NCBI RefSeq assembly: GCF_000499385.1 | Contig: NW_013654580.1 | Location: 1-18,240 of the forward strand | From: Eimeria necatrix | Taxonomy: Eukaryota; Apicomplexa; Conoidasida; Eucoccidiorida; Eimeriidae | Length of the DNA stretch: 18,240 bases | Reading direction: 5' to 3' | In this document: piece by piece, positions 1 to 7,403 of the stretch | Layout of the letters: each line of letters opens with the position of its first letter | How positions within the stretch are numbered: the first letter of the stretch is position 1 | Translations under genes and position numbers: made by a program | Notes under the pieces: model-generated | The model's input: only the letters and a program-made list of their open reading frames with translations | Database searches by the model: none | What the model was told of the DNA's origin: nothing

Positions 1-48
1 CCAAAGTGGTTCGCACAATGTCCGCTATGGCCTTGCTCGCCTGCCCGC

Positions 49-110
49 AAACCCTAAACCCTAAACCCTAAACCCTAAACCCTAGACCCTAGGCAGTAAA
101 CCCTAGCCAC
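49..110 (-). repeat. Interstitial telomere-like array (AAACCCT)n
   Basis: Five exact AAACCCT units run from 49 to 83. They are followed by degenerate units (agaccct, taaaccctag) to about 110. This is the plant/coccidian-type telomere heptamer, here in C-rich orientation on the plus strand. It is internal, because unique sequence lies on both sides. Together with the opposite-orientation array at 463-497 it brackets a CTG tract. Such arrays are known as dispersed internal repeats in Eimeria and do not by themselves mean a chromosome end. Confidence 0.9.
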
Positions 111-160
111 AGGCCGCAGGCCAAGAAGATCTCCGCTGGCGCCGCGCCGGTGGTCGCTCC

Positions 161-187
161 CGCTGCTGCAGCTGCTGCCCCTGCTGC

Positions 188-233
<46 letters not shown>
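161..233 (+). repeat. CTG/CAG triplet tract
   Basis: An interrupted start (ctgctgcagctgctgcccctgctgcc) leads into a pure CTG run from about 189 to 232. Long open frames over it on both strands are poly-Ala products of the repeat and show no conserved protein features. Confidence 0.9.
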
Positions 234-234
<1 letters not shown>

Positions 235-366
235 GGAGGGTTACCTGGATGTTGGCGAGCTGGGCCTTTCGCCCAGACTCTCTTTTAGTGTTTTGCTTGA
301 AGACAAGCACGGGGCCTCTTGGGCGAATCATTTTGAGGGTTTGGAGGAGTGTGGGGTGGGGGCTGA

Positions 367-380
367 GGTGTACGTACACC
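367..380. repeat. Palindromic 14-mer, copy 1 (perfect)
   Basis: GGTGTACGTACACC is a perfect 14-bp palindrome. Nine copies or close variants occur in positions 1-7,405 and none were seen in the LTR-rich half. The function is unknown. Confidence 0.75.
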
Positions 381-462
381 CGAGAAGAACAGCAGCAACT
401 GCAGCGCAGCAGACACCACAGGGGCGGCCCGCTGGGCGCGGGCTGCTGCAGGCCCGCAGCCT

Positions 463-497
463 AGGGTTTAGGGTTTAGGGTTTAGGGTTTAGGGTTT
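463..497 (+). repeat. Interstitial telomere-like array (TTTAGGG)n
   Basis: About five TTTAGGG units in G-rich orientation on the plus strand, opposite to the array at 49-110. The two form an inverted pair around a ~350-bp spacer that contains a CTG tract. Confidence 0.9.
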
Positions 498-634
498 GGC
501 TCGCCGCTGTCTCCCGCAGGTCGGGCTGCAGCAAAGCCAAATAGAAATGCATGCAATGAGCAGCAAACTAATCCAAGAAGTTAAATATGCCCAACACGAA
601 TGGGGGGCCCCCGCTGGGACACACCGACTTACCC

Positions 635-650
635 CTGCTGCTGCTGCTGC

Positions 651-690
<40 letters not shown>
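635..690 (+). repeat. CTG triplet tract
   Basis: An almost pure CTG run with a single ccg interruption near 650. The open frames across it are homopolymers (Leu, Ala, Cys) without other protein signal. Confidence 0.9.
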
Positions 691-692
<2 letters not shown>

Positions 693-928
693 GGGCAAAA
701 GGCCTTGCTTTGCCTAGTTTATTAGCTTTAATTGCTGCTCCACCCCCGTGGGCTCAACGCCGCACCAAAGAGCCTGCGCCCCACGTGCGGCCTCTGGGCC
801 CAGCCCCAGCCCCTGCAGCCCTCTTTTTAATTATTTAATTCTTTTTCTTTTTTTATTTCTTTTTTAAAATTGTATTTATGCAAAACTCCTTTTTTCGCGC
901 GGCCTGGCGATGCCGCAGGCAACGCCCA

Positions 929-942
929 GGTGTACAGACACC
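929..942. repeat. Palindromic 14-mer, copy 2
   Basis: GGTGTACAGACACC, one arm of the palindrome slightly altered. Confidence 0.7.
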
Positions 943-1051
943 CCAGTGGGGGGCGCATGCACCCACTGTCGGCGCCGCGTTTTTCTGTTCTTTTAATTCC
1001 AGGAAATATAAAAAAGATAAAACTTCACTTTCCGAAAAGGATTTCATTTGA

Positions 1052-1065
1052 GGTGTATGGACACC
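1052..1065. repeat. Palindromic 14-mer, copy 3
   Basis: GGTGTATGGACACC, flanked by a/t to give AGGTGTATGGACACCT. Confidence 0.65.
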
Positions 1066-1111
1066 TCGCCAAATGCCGCACTCACTCACGCCGGGGGCGC
1101 CGCTCCCCTCG

Positions 1112-1125
1112 GGTGTCTGTACACC
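1112..1125. repeat. Palindromic 14-mer, copy 4 (inverted)
   Basis: GGTGTCTGTACACC, the exact reverse complement of the common GGTGTACAGACACC form. It lies only 46 bp beyond copy 3. Confidence 0.7.
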
Positions 1126-1303
1126 CCAGTGCGCGCTCCGGAGTCTGCTGGCTGCCACTCAACTGCCACAAATTAAAAAGAATAAATTAATTAAATTTAA
1201 ACTCTGGCCCCTCAGGCCTAGTAGCTGGGGGAGCAGCTTTCAAGGAGTTGTCTTGTTTCCGCTGGCTAGCTCGCTGCAGAAGCCCAGGCTGCTGCATCCT
1301 ATT

Positions 1304-1516
1304 CAGCTAGCTAGCTGGCTAGCTAGCTAGCTGAATTGATGGCTAGCTAGGTTGCTCGTCAGCTATATTGCTAGCCAGCTAGATCGCTAGCTAGCTAGAT
1401 TGCTGGCTTGCTAGCTAGCTAGATTGCTGGCCAGCTAGACTGCTAGCCAGCTAGATTGCTAGCTAGCTAGCTAGATCTCTAGCTAGCTAGCTAGCTAGCC
1501 AGATCGCTAGCTCGCT
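1304..1516. repeat. GCTA-based minisatellite
   Basis: About 210 bp built of GCTA/CTAG tetramers with interspersed higher-order units of roughly 16-20 bp, such as attgctagccagctag. The tetramer is self-complementary, so much of the array can fold on itself. Confidence 0.85.
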
Positions 1517-1698
1517 TTTGCTGCAGGAGTCTGGCTTCTGCCTCTTAGCGGAACTGTAGCAATCTTTACCACTTCTTGTCTTCAACGAAAATGAAACAAA
1601 TGAAGACAAATGGCAAATTCGACTTTTCCAAATAAAAGTAATTCACATTTAATGAGGGCCCCTGCGGTGCTGCAGCGCGGGGTGGCAAAGAGCACTGG

Positions 1699-1712
1699 GG
1701 TGTACAGACACC
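1699..1712. repeat. Palindromic 14-mer, copy 5
   Basis: GGTGTACAGACACC, identical to copy 2. It lies about 30 bp before a telomere-like array. Confidence 0.7.
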
Positions 1713-1742
1713 TGAATTAGTAGCCCCAAGTGCTGTTCGTGC

Positions 1743-1774
1743 AGGGTTTAGGGTTTAGGGTTTAGGGTTTAGGG
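1743..1774 (+). repeat. Interstitial telomere-like array (TTTAGGG)n
   Basis: About four and a half TTTAGGG units, G-rich on the plus strand. A CTG tract follows at 1,851-1,890 and another array at 1,944-1,972. Confidence 0.9.
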
Positions 1775-1847
1775 TGTCCCGATTAAAACGTGTCTAAGGA
1801 ATGTTCATGTGTGCCAAGTCCAGCCCCTTAATTGCCAGCTTTAGTAG

Positions 1848-1850
<3 letters not shown>

Positions 1851-1890
<40 letters not shown>
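1851..1890 (+). repeat. CTG triplet tract
   Basis: A pure run of about thirteen CTG units, lying between two telomere-like arrays of the same orientation. Confidence 0.9.
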
Positions 1891-1891
<1 letters not shown>

Positions 1892-1943
1892 CGTGCAGCT
1901 TCACCGGTCCTGGCCCTGCTGCGGCTCGCTTGTCCATGCCAGC

Positions 1944-1972
1944 GTTTAGGGTTTAGGGTTTAGGGTTTAGGC
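1944..1972 (+). repeat. Interstitial telomere-like array (TTTAGGG)n
   Basis: About four TTTAGGG units, the last ending in tttaggc. Confidence 0.9.
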
Positions 1973-1996
1973 TTTACCACTAAAAAGGTGATAGAA

Positions 1997-2260
1997 AGCA
2001 GCGGCAGCAGCAGCAGTAGCATCACTTGCAGCAGCAGCAGCAACAACACTAGCAGCAGCAGCACGGGGAGCTGCTGCTGCTGCTGCTGAAGTATAGTGAT
2101 ATGGCTTAGGCTCTCGGGAGTCTTTGCATTTAAAAAGCAAAAACCCTAAAAAGCCTTTAAAAGACACAAACAGCAAAATCTGCTGCTGCTGCTTTTGCTG
2201 CTGCTTTTGCTGCTGATTTTGCTGCTGCTTTTGCTGCAGCTTTCGCTGCTGCTTCCTTTG
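1997..2260. repeat. Mixed CAG/CTG repeat cluster
   Basis: CAG-type runs (1,997-2,062) switch to CTG-type (2,070-2,090). After an AT-rich gap come CTG-type runs broken by ttttgctgctg units (2,180-2,260). A 102-residue minus-strand frame covers it, but outside the Gln and Ala runs it has no recognisable content, so I do not call a gene. Confidence 0.75.
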
Positions 2261-2280
2261 GCGGTCCTGCAGCAAATCTG

Positions 2281-2580
2281 CATTTGCTTTTTTGAAAAGA
2301 CAGAATAATATTTATTTGTCTCTCGTTGAAGAACATTTAAGTATTTTAATCGAATATAAAAGCATCTAATAAACTGAATATAAATGAAGCATTCTACTAG
2401 TACTATACCAGGGAAATTGAGAGGCTTTTCTGTTTTAATTGCTACTCTTTCAAAGAATAAAAGCGTCTTTTATTTTTATCTTTAATTTTTTATTTAATCC
2501 GTTAAATGATATTTATTTGTCTTTCGTTGAAGAACATTCAAGTACTTTAATCAAATAAATCTTTTTTTCTTTTTTTCTGT
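2281..2580. other. AT-rich gene-free block with 52-bp direct repeat
   Basis: A strongly AT-rich stretch. The segment at 2,308-2,360 (atatttatttgtctctcgttgaagaac...) recurs at 2,509-2,560 with a few substitutions, spaced 201 bp apart in the same orientation. No coding frame is supported. Confidence 0.75.
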
Positions 2581-2607
2581 TGCTTTGAGCATTCCCGCCA
2601 CCGCTCC

Positions 2608-2621
2608 AGTGTACATACACC
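2608..2621. repeat. Palindromic 14-mer, copy 6 (variant)
   Basis: AGTGTACATACACC, lying 45 bp from copy 7. Confidence 0.55.
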
Positions 2622-2652
2622 TCAGCCAGCGCCCACCGGCTTCCCTGCTCCA

Positions 2653-2666
2653 GGTGTACAGACACC
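2653..2666. repeat. Palindromic 14-mer, copy 7
   Basis: GGTGTACAGACACC, identical to copies 2 and 5. Confidence 0.7.
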
Positions 2667-2711
2667 GTACCTCCGATAGTGAAATCCGCGAGGGCGAGCT
2701 CCTTCCACCAG

Positions 2712-2834
2712 ATAGCTAGCTAGCTAGCTAGCTAGCTAGCTGGGCGGGTAGCTAGCTAGCTAGCTAGGTGGGTGGCTAGGCAGCTAGCTAGCCAACTAGC
2801 CAGAACGAAAATAAAGGTAAGTAGCTAGCTAGCG
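2712..2834. repeat. GCTA-based tetranucleotide array
   Basis: A second GCTA/TAGC array: a pure run of about seven units, then an interrupted section with gggcgggta and ggtgggtggc insertions. It is similar to the array at 1,304-1,516. Confidence 0.85.
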
Positions 2835-2971
2835 GCAGCACTGCAGGCGTAGACGTCATCGCCCTTTAAACTAAAATTTGCTCATTTGAGCCTCGGCAAA
2901 AAGTCGCTGCTGCAGAAGCAGCAGCAAGGGCAGTTAAAAAGCTGCTGCTTCAGCTTGTAAAATATGGGTAT

Positions 2972-2973
<2 letters not shown>

Positions 2974-3007
<34 letters not shown>

Positions 3008-3166
3008 ACAAACAGCCCGCGCAGCCGCAGAAGTGGCTTTGCAGCAAGCACCCGCGCTGGCTGCCCGCTGCAGCAGCTGCTGCAGCAGCAGCTGCAGCAG
3101 CTGCAGGAGCCATTGCTGGAGCAGCAGCAGCTGCAGCAACTGCAGCAGCAGCAGCAGCAGCGGGTG
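2974..3166. repeat. CTG then CTGCAG-rich self-complementary tract
   Basis: A pure CTG run (2,974-3,007) is followed by alternating CTG and CAG blocks (about 3,068-3,166), which make many nested CTGCAG palindromes. It lies just beyond the stop codon of the minus-strand SET gene, so it would fall in its 3' untranslated region or downstream DNA. Confidence 0.7.
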
Positions 3167-3170
3167 TTTG

Positions 3171-3662
3171 CTACTTGCGGGAGCGTTTGCTGCGGCTTTT
3201 GAGTTTGGCCCTTTCCTTGCTGATGGCCTGCTGGGCCTGCTGGAAGTACTGCATGCAGTTTTGCGTGAAGTCTTTGTTGCTGTTGACCGCCCTGAGCATG
3301 GCTTGGAGTCTGTGGACTTCTTCTGCGGAGTCCTGCGCAGCTTCGTGCTGCTGCTGCTGCTGCTGCAGCAGCAGCTGGCTGCGCACGGCGGCCAGCGCCG
3401 CCCGCAGCTGCTGCTGCGCCCGCCCCAACTCCCCGTCGTGCGCCCCACACGCCCCCAAAAACAGACCAATGGTCAGGGCCTCCTGGTCCACTGGTTCTCG
3501 CAGCCCCCCAAAACGCAACACCCGCACGCACTTGAAGACTGTGGGGTCCACCCCCCCCACAGCCCCGAACTTGGAAAGCACAAAAGCCCCTCTTCCGAAG
3601 GCCCTCGAGGTGAAGACCCGCAGGTCGCATGCAATGCCTGCTTCCCCGCTGCTGCTCCGCAG
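3171..3662 (-). other. SET gene last exon (substrate-binding-like C-terminus)
   Basis: From an acceptor near CTGCAG|CTGCGG (3,663/3,662) to the TAG at 3,171-3,173. After a short Ser/Gly lead it reads [20 protein letters not shown], a Val/Leu-rich block, a poly-Gln run, then a long helical region ending [11 protein letters not shown]. Its unbiased composition amid repeats is the main reason to trust it. The acceptor could instead be AAGCAG|GC near 3,640. Confidence 0.6.
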
Positions 3663-4167
3663 CTGCAGCAGCGCAGCAGCGCAGCAGCGCAGCAGCACAG
3701 CAGCGCAGCAAACGCATGCACAAGAGTTTCCAGCTGCTTCTTTGCTGCTGCTTTCCACTTGTTTGCTCTAAACTCTTTTCTTTTAAATGCGACTTGCAGC
3801 TCCGCACACTCTACGCCCCACAAACCAGCAAGCAGCAGCAGCAACAGCAACAGCAGCAGCAAAAGCAGCAGCAGCAGCAAGAGCAGCAGCAGCAGCAAGA
3901 GCAGCAGCAGCAAGTACCTCAGCAGCAACGACCCGGTCCGCCTGGGGCTCGGGGAACTCCAGCTCGGGGGCCCTGCAAGGGGGGCCCCCCAAGGGGGGGT
4001 GGCAGGGGCCCCCCTTGGGGGCCCATTGGGTTTGCTGCAGCCAGGCGGGAAGTGCTGCTGAGGAGGAGACAGAAGAGCGCAAAATGGAGACAGAAGAAAC
4101 TCCTGAGAAGCAGCAAAAGAGACAAAAGAAAGCTTAAATTGGAATTTTGAAAGAAACAAAATCAATG

Positions 4168-4247
<80 letters not shown>

Positions 4248-4777
4248 GGAGTGAAGAGGAGACTGGAAGTGCAGCAAAGTCCGGCAGCTGCAGAGACAGG
4301 GGCCCACCGTTTGGCAGCGCTGCGTGGGGTGTATCTCCAGCTTCTGTGCGCCAGAAAAAAGCGGGGCCCCAAGGATTGTCATTTATTTCAACTCCGAAAT
4401 AAAAAAGAAGATAAGCATTATTGTACTGTCCGTAGTTCACAAACAGCTGCGAAGCAGCAGCACAACGCGCAGCAAAAGTCCACCCGCAGCAAACTGCCCC
4501 AGCGAAACGCAGCAGCAGCAGCAGCAGCAGCAAAAGCAGCAGATCGGGCGCTGCAAACAGTCCCAGCGCAGGAGAAACGCACCAGCTGCAGCAGCAGAAG
4601 CAGCTGCAGCAGCAGCAGCAGCTGCAGCAGCAGCTGCAGCAGCAGCAGCAGCAGCAGCAGGGAACTCGAAGGTAACTATCTCACCTTTTCGCCGGGATGA
4701 GTGTCTCTAGGCGCCCTCCAGACAAGGCCTTCTGGAGACGTCTCGTGCTGCGTGGCGACGTCCGCACTCCTGCAGCA

Positions 4778-4817
<40 letters not shown>

Positions 4818-4952
4818 TGCAGGGTCAGCAACCAGGGAGCTGCTTTCTGCCGTGGGGCAGCAACAGTGCAGCGAAAGTCCGCAGCACCAGCAGCAGCAGC
4901 AAGAGCGCCAACGGCCGCAGCAGCAGCAGCGCGACAAGCTGCTAAGTCAACG

Positions 4953-4997
<45 letters not shown>

Positions 4998-5878
4998 ACT
5001 GACCAGTGGTACTGCTGCAGCTCGTCAAGCGCAGACACTGCAACATGGCCCTCTCCATCCCACACGCTGCGCGCATGCACTAAAGAGACAGCCATTTTGA
5101 TGTCGCTTTGATTTGCTGCTGCGAGTTCTGCTGCTAGGGGGCCCCTGGCGAGCTGCAGCAGCTGCTGCTGCAGCAGCAGCTGCTGCTCCCCCTGCTGCGG
5201 CAGCACCAGCGACAGGGCCTTCCAGAGGTAAGGCCCATAGAAAGGCGCGTTGCGCTTGTTTGTGTGCAGCAAGCAGCTGGAAGCAACTGCTGCTGCTGCT
5301 GCTGGGTCTTGCTGCTGCAGCTGGCGAGTCAGCAGCAGCTCCTTCAGCAGCAGCACGGCCAGCAGCTCCTCCGGCTTGCACGGGGTCTCCTGCTGCAGCT
5401 GCTGCCTGCTGCTGCTGCTGCTGCTGCTGCGGCGCTGCAGCACGCACTTCTCGCGTATGGCCTGCGGCGCGTCTGCTGTCGACAGCAGCAGCAGCCGCGG
5501 CAGCTGCAGCAGGGGGGCCCCCCGGGGCACTTCTTCAGCAACAAGGGCCCCACTTTGGGTCTCTTTGCTGCAGCGGGGCCCCCGCTGCAGCCACAGCTCC
5601 AGCGGGTCTTTGGGGGGGGGCCCCCCTGGGGCCCCGGGGGCCCCTGAAGCCCCGGGGGCCCCTGGGGACCCTGGGGCCCCGGGGGCCCCTGGGGCCCCCG
5701 AGGCCCCCGGGGCCCCCGGGGCCCCTGGGGCCCCCGGGGCCCCCGGGGCCCCCGGGGCCCCGTGCTGCTGCACCACGTGCAGCACTAAACCCTCAAGTGC
5801 TGCAGCAGAAGGCGGCAGCCATTCGCCCCCAGGCCCCAGCTGCTTCTGGAGAGGCATGCCGGGGATGGGCCCCTTTCG

Positions 5879-5919
<41 letters not shown>

Positions 5920-6013
5920 CTGTGGGTGCTGCTGATGGGGCCTCAGTCCCGCTCTTGAGAGCTGCGTCTTCGCTTTCTCGTTCAAATGTTGCTTGCTGCT
6001 GCTGCTGCTGCTG

Positions 6014-6050
<37 letters not shown>

Positions 6051-6553
6051 GGGCGCATGAGGTGCTGCGTGCGGTGCCGTAAGAAAGAGGGGTCCTGCAG
6101 AATAAAGACAGCAGCAGTTGCTGCAGCAGCAAACATGATGAGCAGCAGCAGCAGCACGGCATAGTGGCCCCTTTTAAAGGCTGTCTTTGCTGCTTCCATG
6201 TCTGCAGCAAAAGCTGAGGGGCCCCCCGGATAAGTGAGAGCCACATGTTCTTCTGGATCACAAGAATCTGGAAAAGGAATGCCAGCAGCAGCAGCAGCAG
6301 GAGCTGCTGCTGCTGCTGCTGCTGCTGCTGGCTGTGCCTTTGGGGCCTTGGCTGCTTCCTTCGAGGCGCTGCGGCGGACGCAGCGGGACGTTGCTGCTGT
6401 TGCTGCAGCAGCAGCAGCAGTGGCTGCTGCTGCTGCCTCCGTCGCCGCAGCAGCAGCAGCGTTCATGCTGCTGCTGCTGCGCTGCCGAATAAGCGCAGCG
6501 CCGCCAGACCTCCGGCGGATCAGAACGTCAGCAGCAGCGGGCTTGACGCTGCT

Positions 6554-6588
<35 letters not shown>

Positions 6589-6811
6589 TGGGCTCGTCAG
6601 CTGCTGCTGCTGCTGCTGCTGAACCCATCTTGCTAAGGCCCACTTTGGGGGCCCCTGGGCTCGGAGAAGCCGGCGGGGCCCCCCTTGGCATTTGAGCAGC
6701 AGCAAAAGAAGAGTCAAGAGGGTCTTTGCTGCTGTCCCCAGGTGAGCGCAGCAGACGTAGCCGGGACCCTGTAGCTGCTGCTGCCTTTTCGCAGCAACGG
6801 GGAAGATGCAT
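3171..6811 (-). CDS. SET-domain lysine methyltransferase, Rubisco-LSMT/SETD3 type, multi-exon
   Basis: A spliced gene, probably transferring methyl groups from S-adenosylmethionine to a protein lysine (or histidine, as in SETD3); the substrate cannot be told. In order the product shows: low-complexity N-terminus with poly-Gln, poly-Ser and poly-Ala; one hydrophobic segment at residues ~217-237 preceded by basic FKRGH; a Gly-Ala-Pro collagen-like tract; the start of the SET domain ([16 protein letters not shown], then FYGPYLW and SLVHARSV); a poly-Cys insertion; GEK joined across an intron to LFVNYGQ and GVEINDNP; then a charged helical C-terminus ([34 protein letters not shown]) like the LSMT substrate-binding domain. 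The Met at 6,811 is the first in frame after a stop near 6,916, but an upstream exon is not excluded. The 5' exon and first intron are well supported; later boundaries are tentative. Family assignment is by recognised motifs, not by search. Confidence 0.8.
3722..3810 (-). other. SET gene exon 3 (tentative)
   Basis: The minus-strand frame [20 protein letters not shown] followed by [10 protein letters not shown] is repeat-free and charged. It fits the segment after DNP in this family. The acceptor GGCGTAG|AG at 3,811/3,810 is in phase 1. The donor CTT|GTGCAT is weak, so the end may differ. Confidence 0.4.
4168..4247 (+). repeat. Long pure CAG tract
   Basis: About 26 uninterrupted CAG units on the plus strand, the longest pure triplet run in the window. 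It falls in the proposed second intron of the SET gene. Read through, it would give poly-Cys, poly-Ala or poly-Leu. Confidence 0.85.
4308..4446 (-). other. SET gene exon 2 (SET C-terminal motif)
   Basis: Encodes [20 protein letters not shown] followed by INDNP, the part of the SET fold that contains the catalytic-site Tyr. The 3' end at 4,308 (CAAACG|GTGGGC) is chosen because it is in phase 1 and matches the acceptor at 3,811/3,810. The donor itself is weak. Confidence 0.55.
4447..4684 (-). other. SET gene intron 1 (238 bp, phase 0)
   Basis: The donor is AAG|GTGAGA at 4,685/4,684 and the acceptor is CTTCGCAG|CTG at 4,447/4,446. Joining them gives GEK-LFVNYG, the conserved Gly-Glu-x-(hydrophobic)-Phe-x-x-Tyr-Gly segment of the SET C-terminal part, with no residue gained or lost. 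The intron contains CAG/CTG tracts, so triplet expansions here are not confined to coding sequence. Confidence 0.75.
4776..4815 (-). repeat. Poly-cysteine tract inside the SET domain
   Basis: CAG units on the plus strand are read on the minus strand as TGC, giving about 14 consecutive Cys between [10 protein letters not shown]...TLHF and [10 protein letters not shown]. They fall in the SET domain ahead of the GEK/LFVNYG motif. Confidence 0.8.
5636..5762 (-). repeat. Collagen-like Gly-Ala-Pro coding repeat (GGGGCCCC tract)
   Basis: About fourteen tandem 9-bp units of type GGGGCCCCC/GGAGCCCCG encode Gly-Ala-Pro triplets (with Ala-Ser and Ser-Pro variants) on the minus strand, in frame in the SET gene. 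The DNA is one of the most GC-rich parts of the window and made of short palindromes. Confidence 0.85.
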
Positions 6812-6830
6812 TGCTATGTTTGCTGCTGCC

Positions 6831-6868
<38 letters not shown>

Positions 6869-7149
6869 ATGTGCAGGTCCTCGAGCTGCTGGCTGTTTCG
6901 CTGGCTGAGTTCTTCTCTAAAGCCCCTTTGAGTCCACTGCGAAGGGACTTAGCCAAAAAAGACTAAAAGGCTTCAAAAGAATGGCGGGGCCGCAGGCGAG
7001 CAGCAGCAAAAAGTTAAAAAGAAGTCCCGATAACCTGTGGCAGCAAGCGGGTGGAGGGCTGCAGCAGCTGCGCAGCAGATCAGCGGCCTCAGGCACAAAA
7101 AAAGATTTAAAATGAAATGAAGTCCAACAAGAACGGGTCCAGGGGTTGA

Positions 7150-7163
7150 GGTGTACGTACACC
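7150..7163. repeat. Palindromic 14-mer, copy 8 (perfect)
   Basis: GGTGTACGTACACC, identical to copy 1, about 340 bp upstream of the SET start codon on the minus strand. Confidence 0.75.
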
Positions 7164-7389
7164 TGGGCGCTGCAGACTCACTCGGTGCCTCCACGCGAAA
7201 TTCCCGCGGCGAATCTGCCCTTAGGTGCTGCAGCCGCTGCGTTTCGAGTTCAACTTAGACACTTCAAAGCCAATATTGTGCACTATTCGCTAAAACAAAT
7301 CGAAGAAACATTTCAAGAAGTGTGAGACAAAGAAGAAGACCAACAGCTACCCGCCGACCGGCGTCAGCGGGAGGCTCCAGGGCCCACGG

Positions 7390-7403
7390 TGTGTACAGAC
7401 AGC
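7390..7403. repeat. Palindromic 14-mer, copy 9 (degenerate)
   Basis: TGTGTACAGACAGC, a weakened copy and the last one seen. It lies at the edge of the repeat-rich segment. Confidence 0.45.

Larger units (their letters stand above)
4685..6811 (-). other. SET gene exon 1 (709 codons)
   Basis: The frame runs from ATG at 6,811 to the codon AAG ending at 4,685, where the minus strand reads GAAAAG|GTGAGATAG. That is a good GT donor, and without splicing the frame would stop two codons later. The exon carries the membrane segment, the collagen-like tract and the N-terminal two thirds of the SET domain. Confidence 0.75.

Noticed and set aside
161..233. A CRISPR-like or other spacer array
   Set aside because: Pure triplet repeats without unique spacers, in a eukaryotic context.
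49..497. A true chromosome end
   Set aside because: The telomere-like arrays are only ~5 units, occur in both orientations and have unique sequence outside them.
150..717. Small Ala- or Leu-rich open frames at the left end
   Set aside because: They consist of CTG tracts plus random flanks and show no splice or family signal.
1967..2275. A 102-codon minus-strand frame with poly-Gln and poly-Ala
   Set aside because: The non-repeat part has no recognisable feature, and nearby telomere-like arrays argue for intergenic repeat DNA.
2964..4061. A 365-codon plus-strand open frame over the SET gene 3' half
   Set aside because: It is antisense to the repeat-free, motif-bearing minus-strand exons and held open mainly by CTG/CAG tracts, which rarely contain stops in any frame.
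5113..6164. Two plus-strand open frames of 281 and 304 codons
   Set aside because: Antisense shadows of SET exon 1: poly-Ala, poly-Cys, poly-Ser and a mirrored Gly-Pro run. No independent motif.
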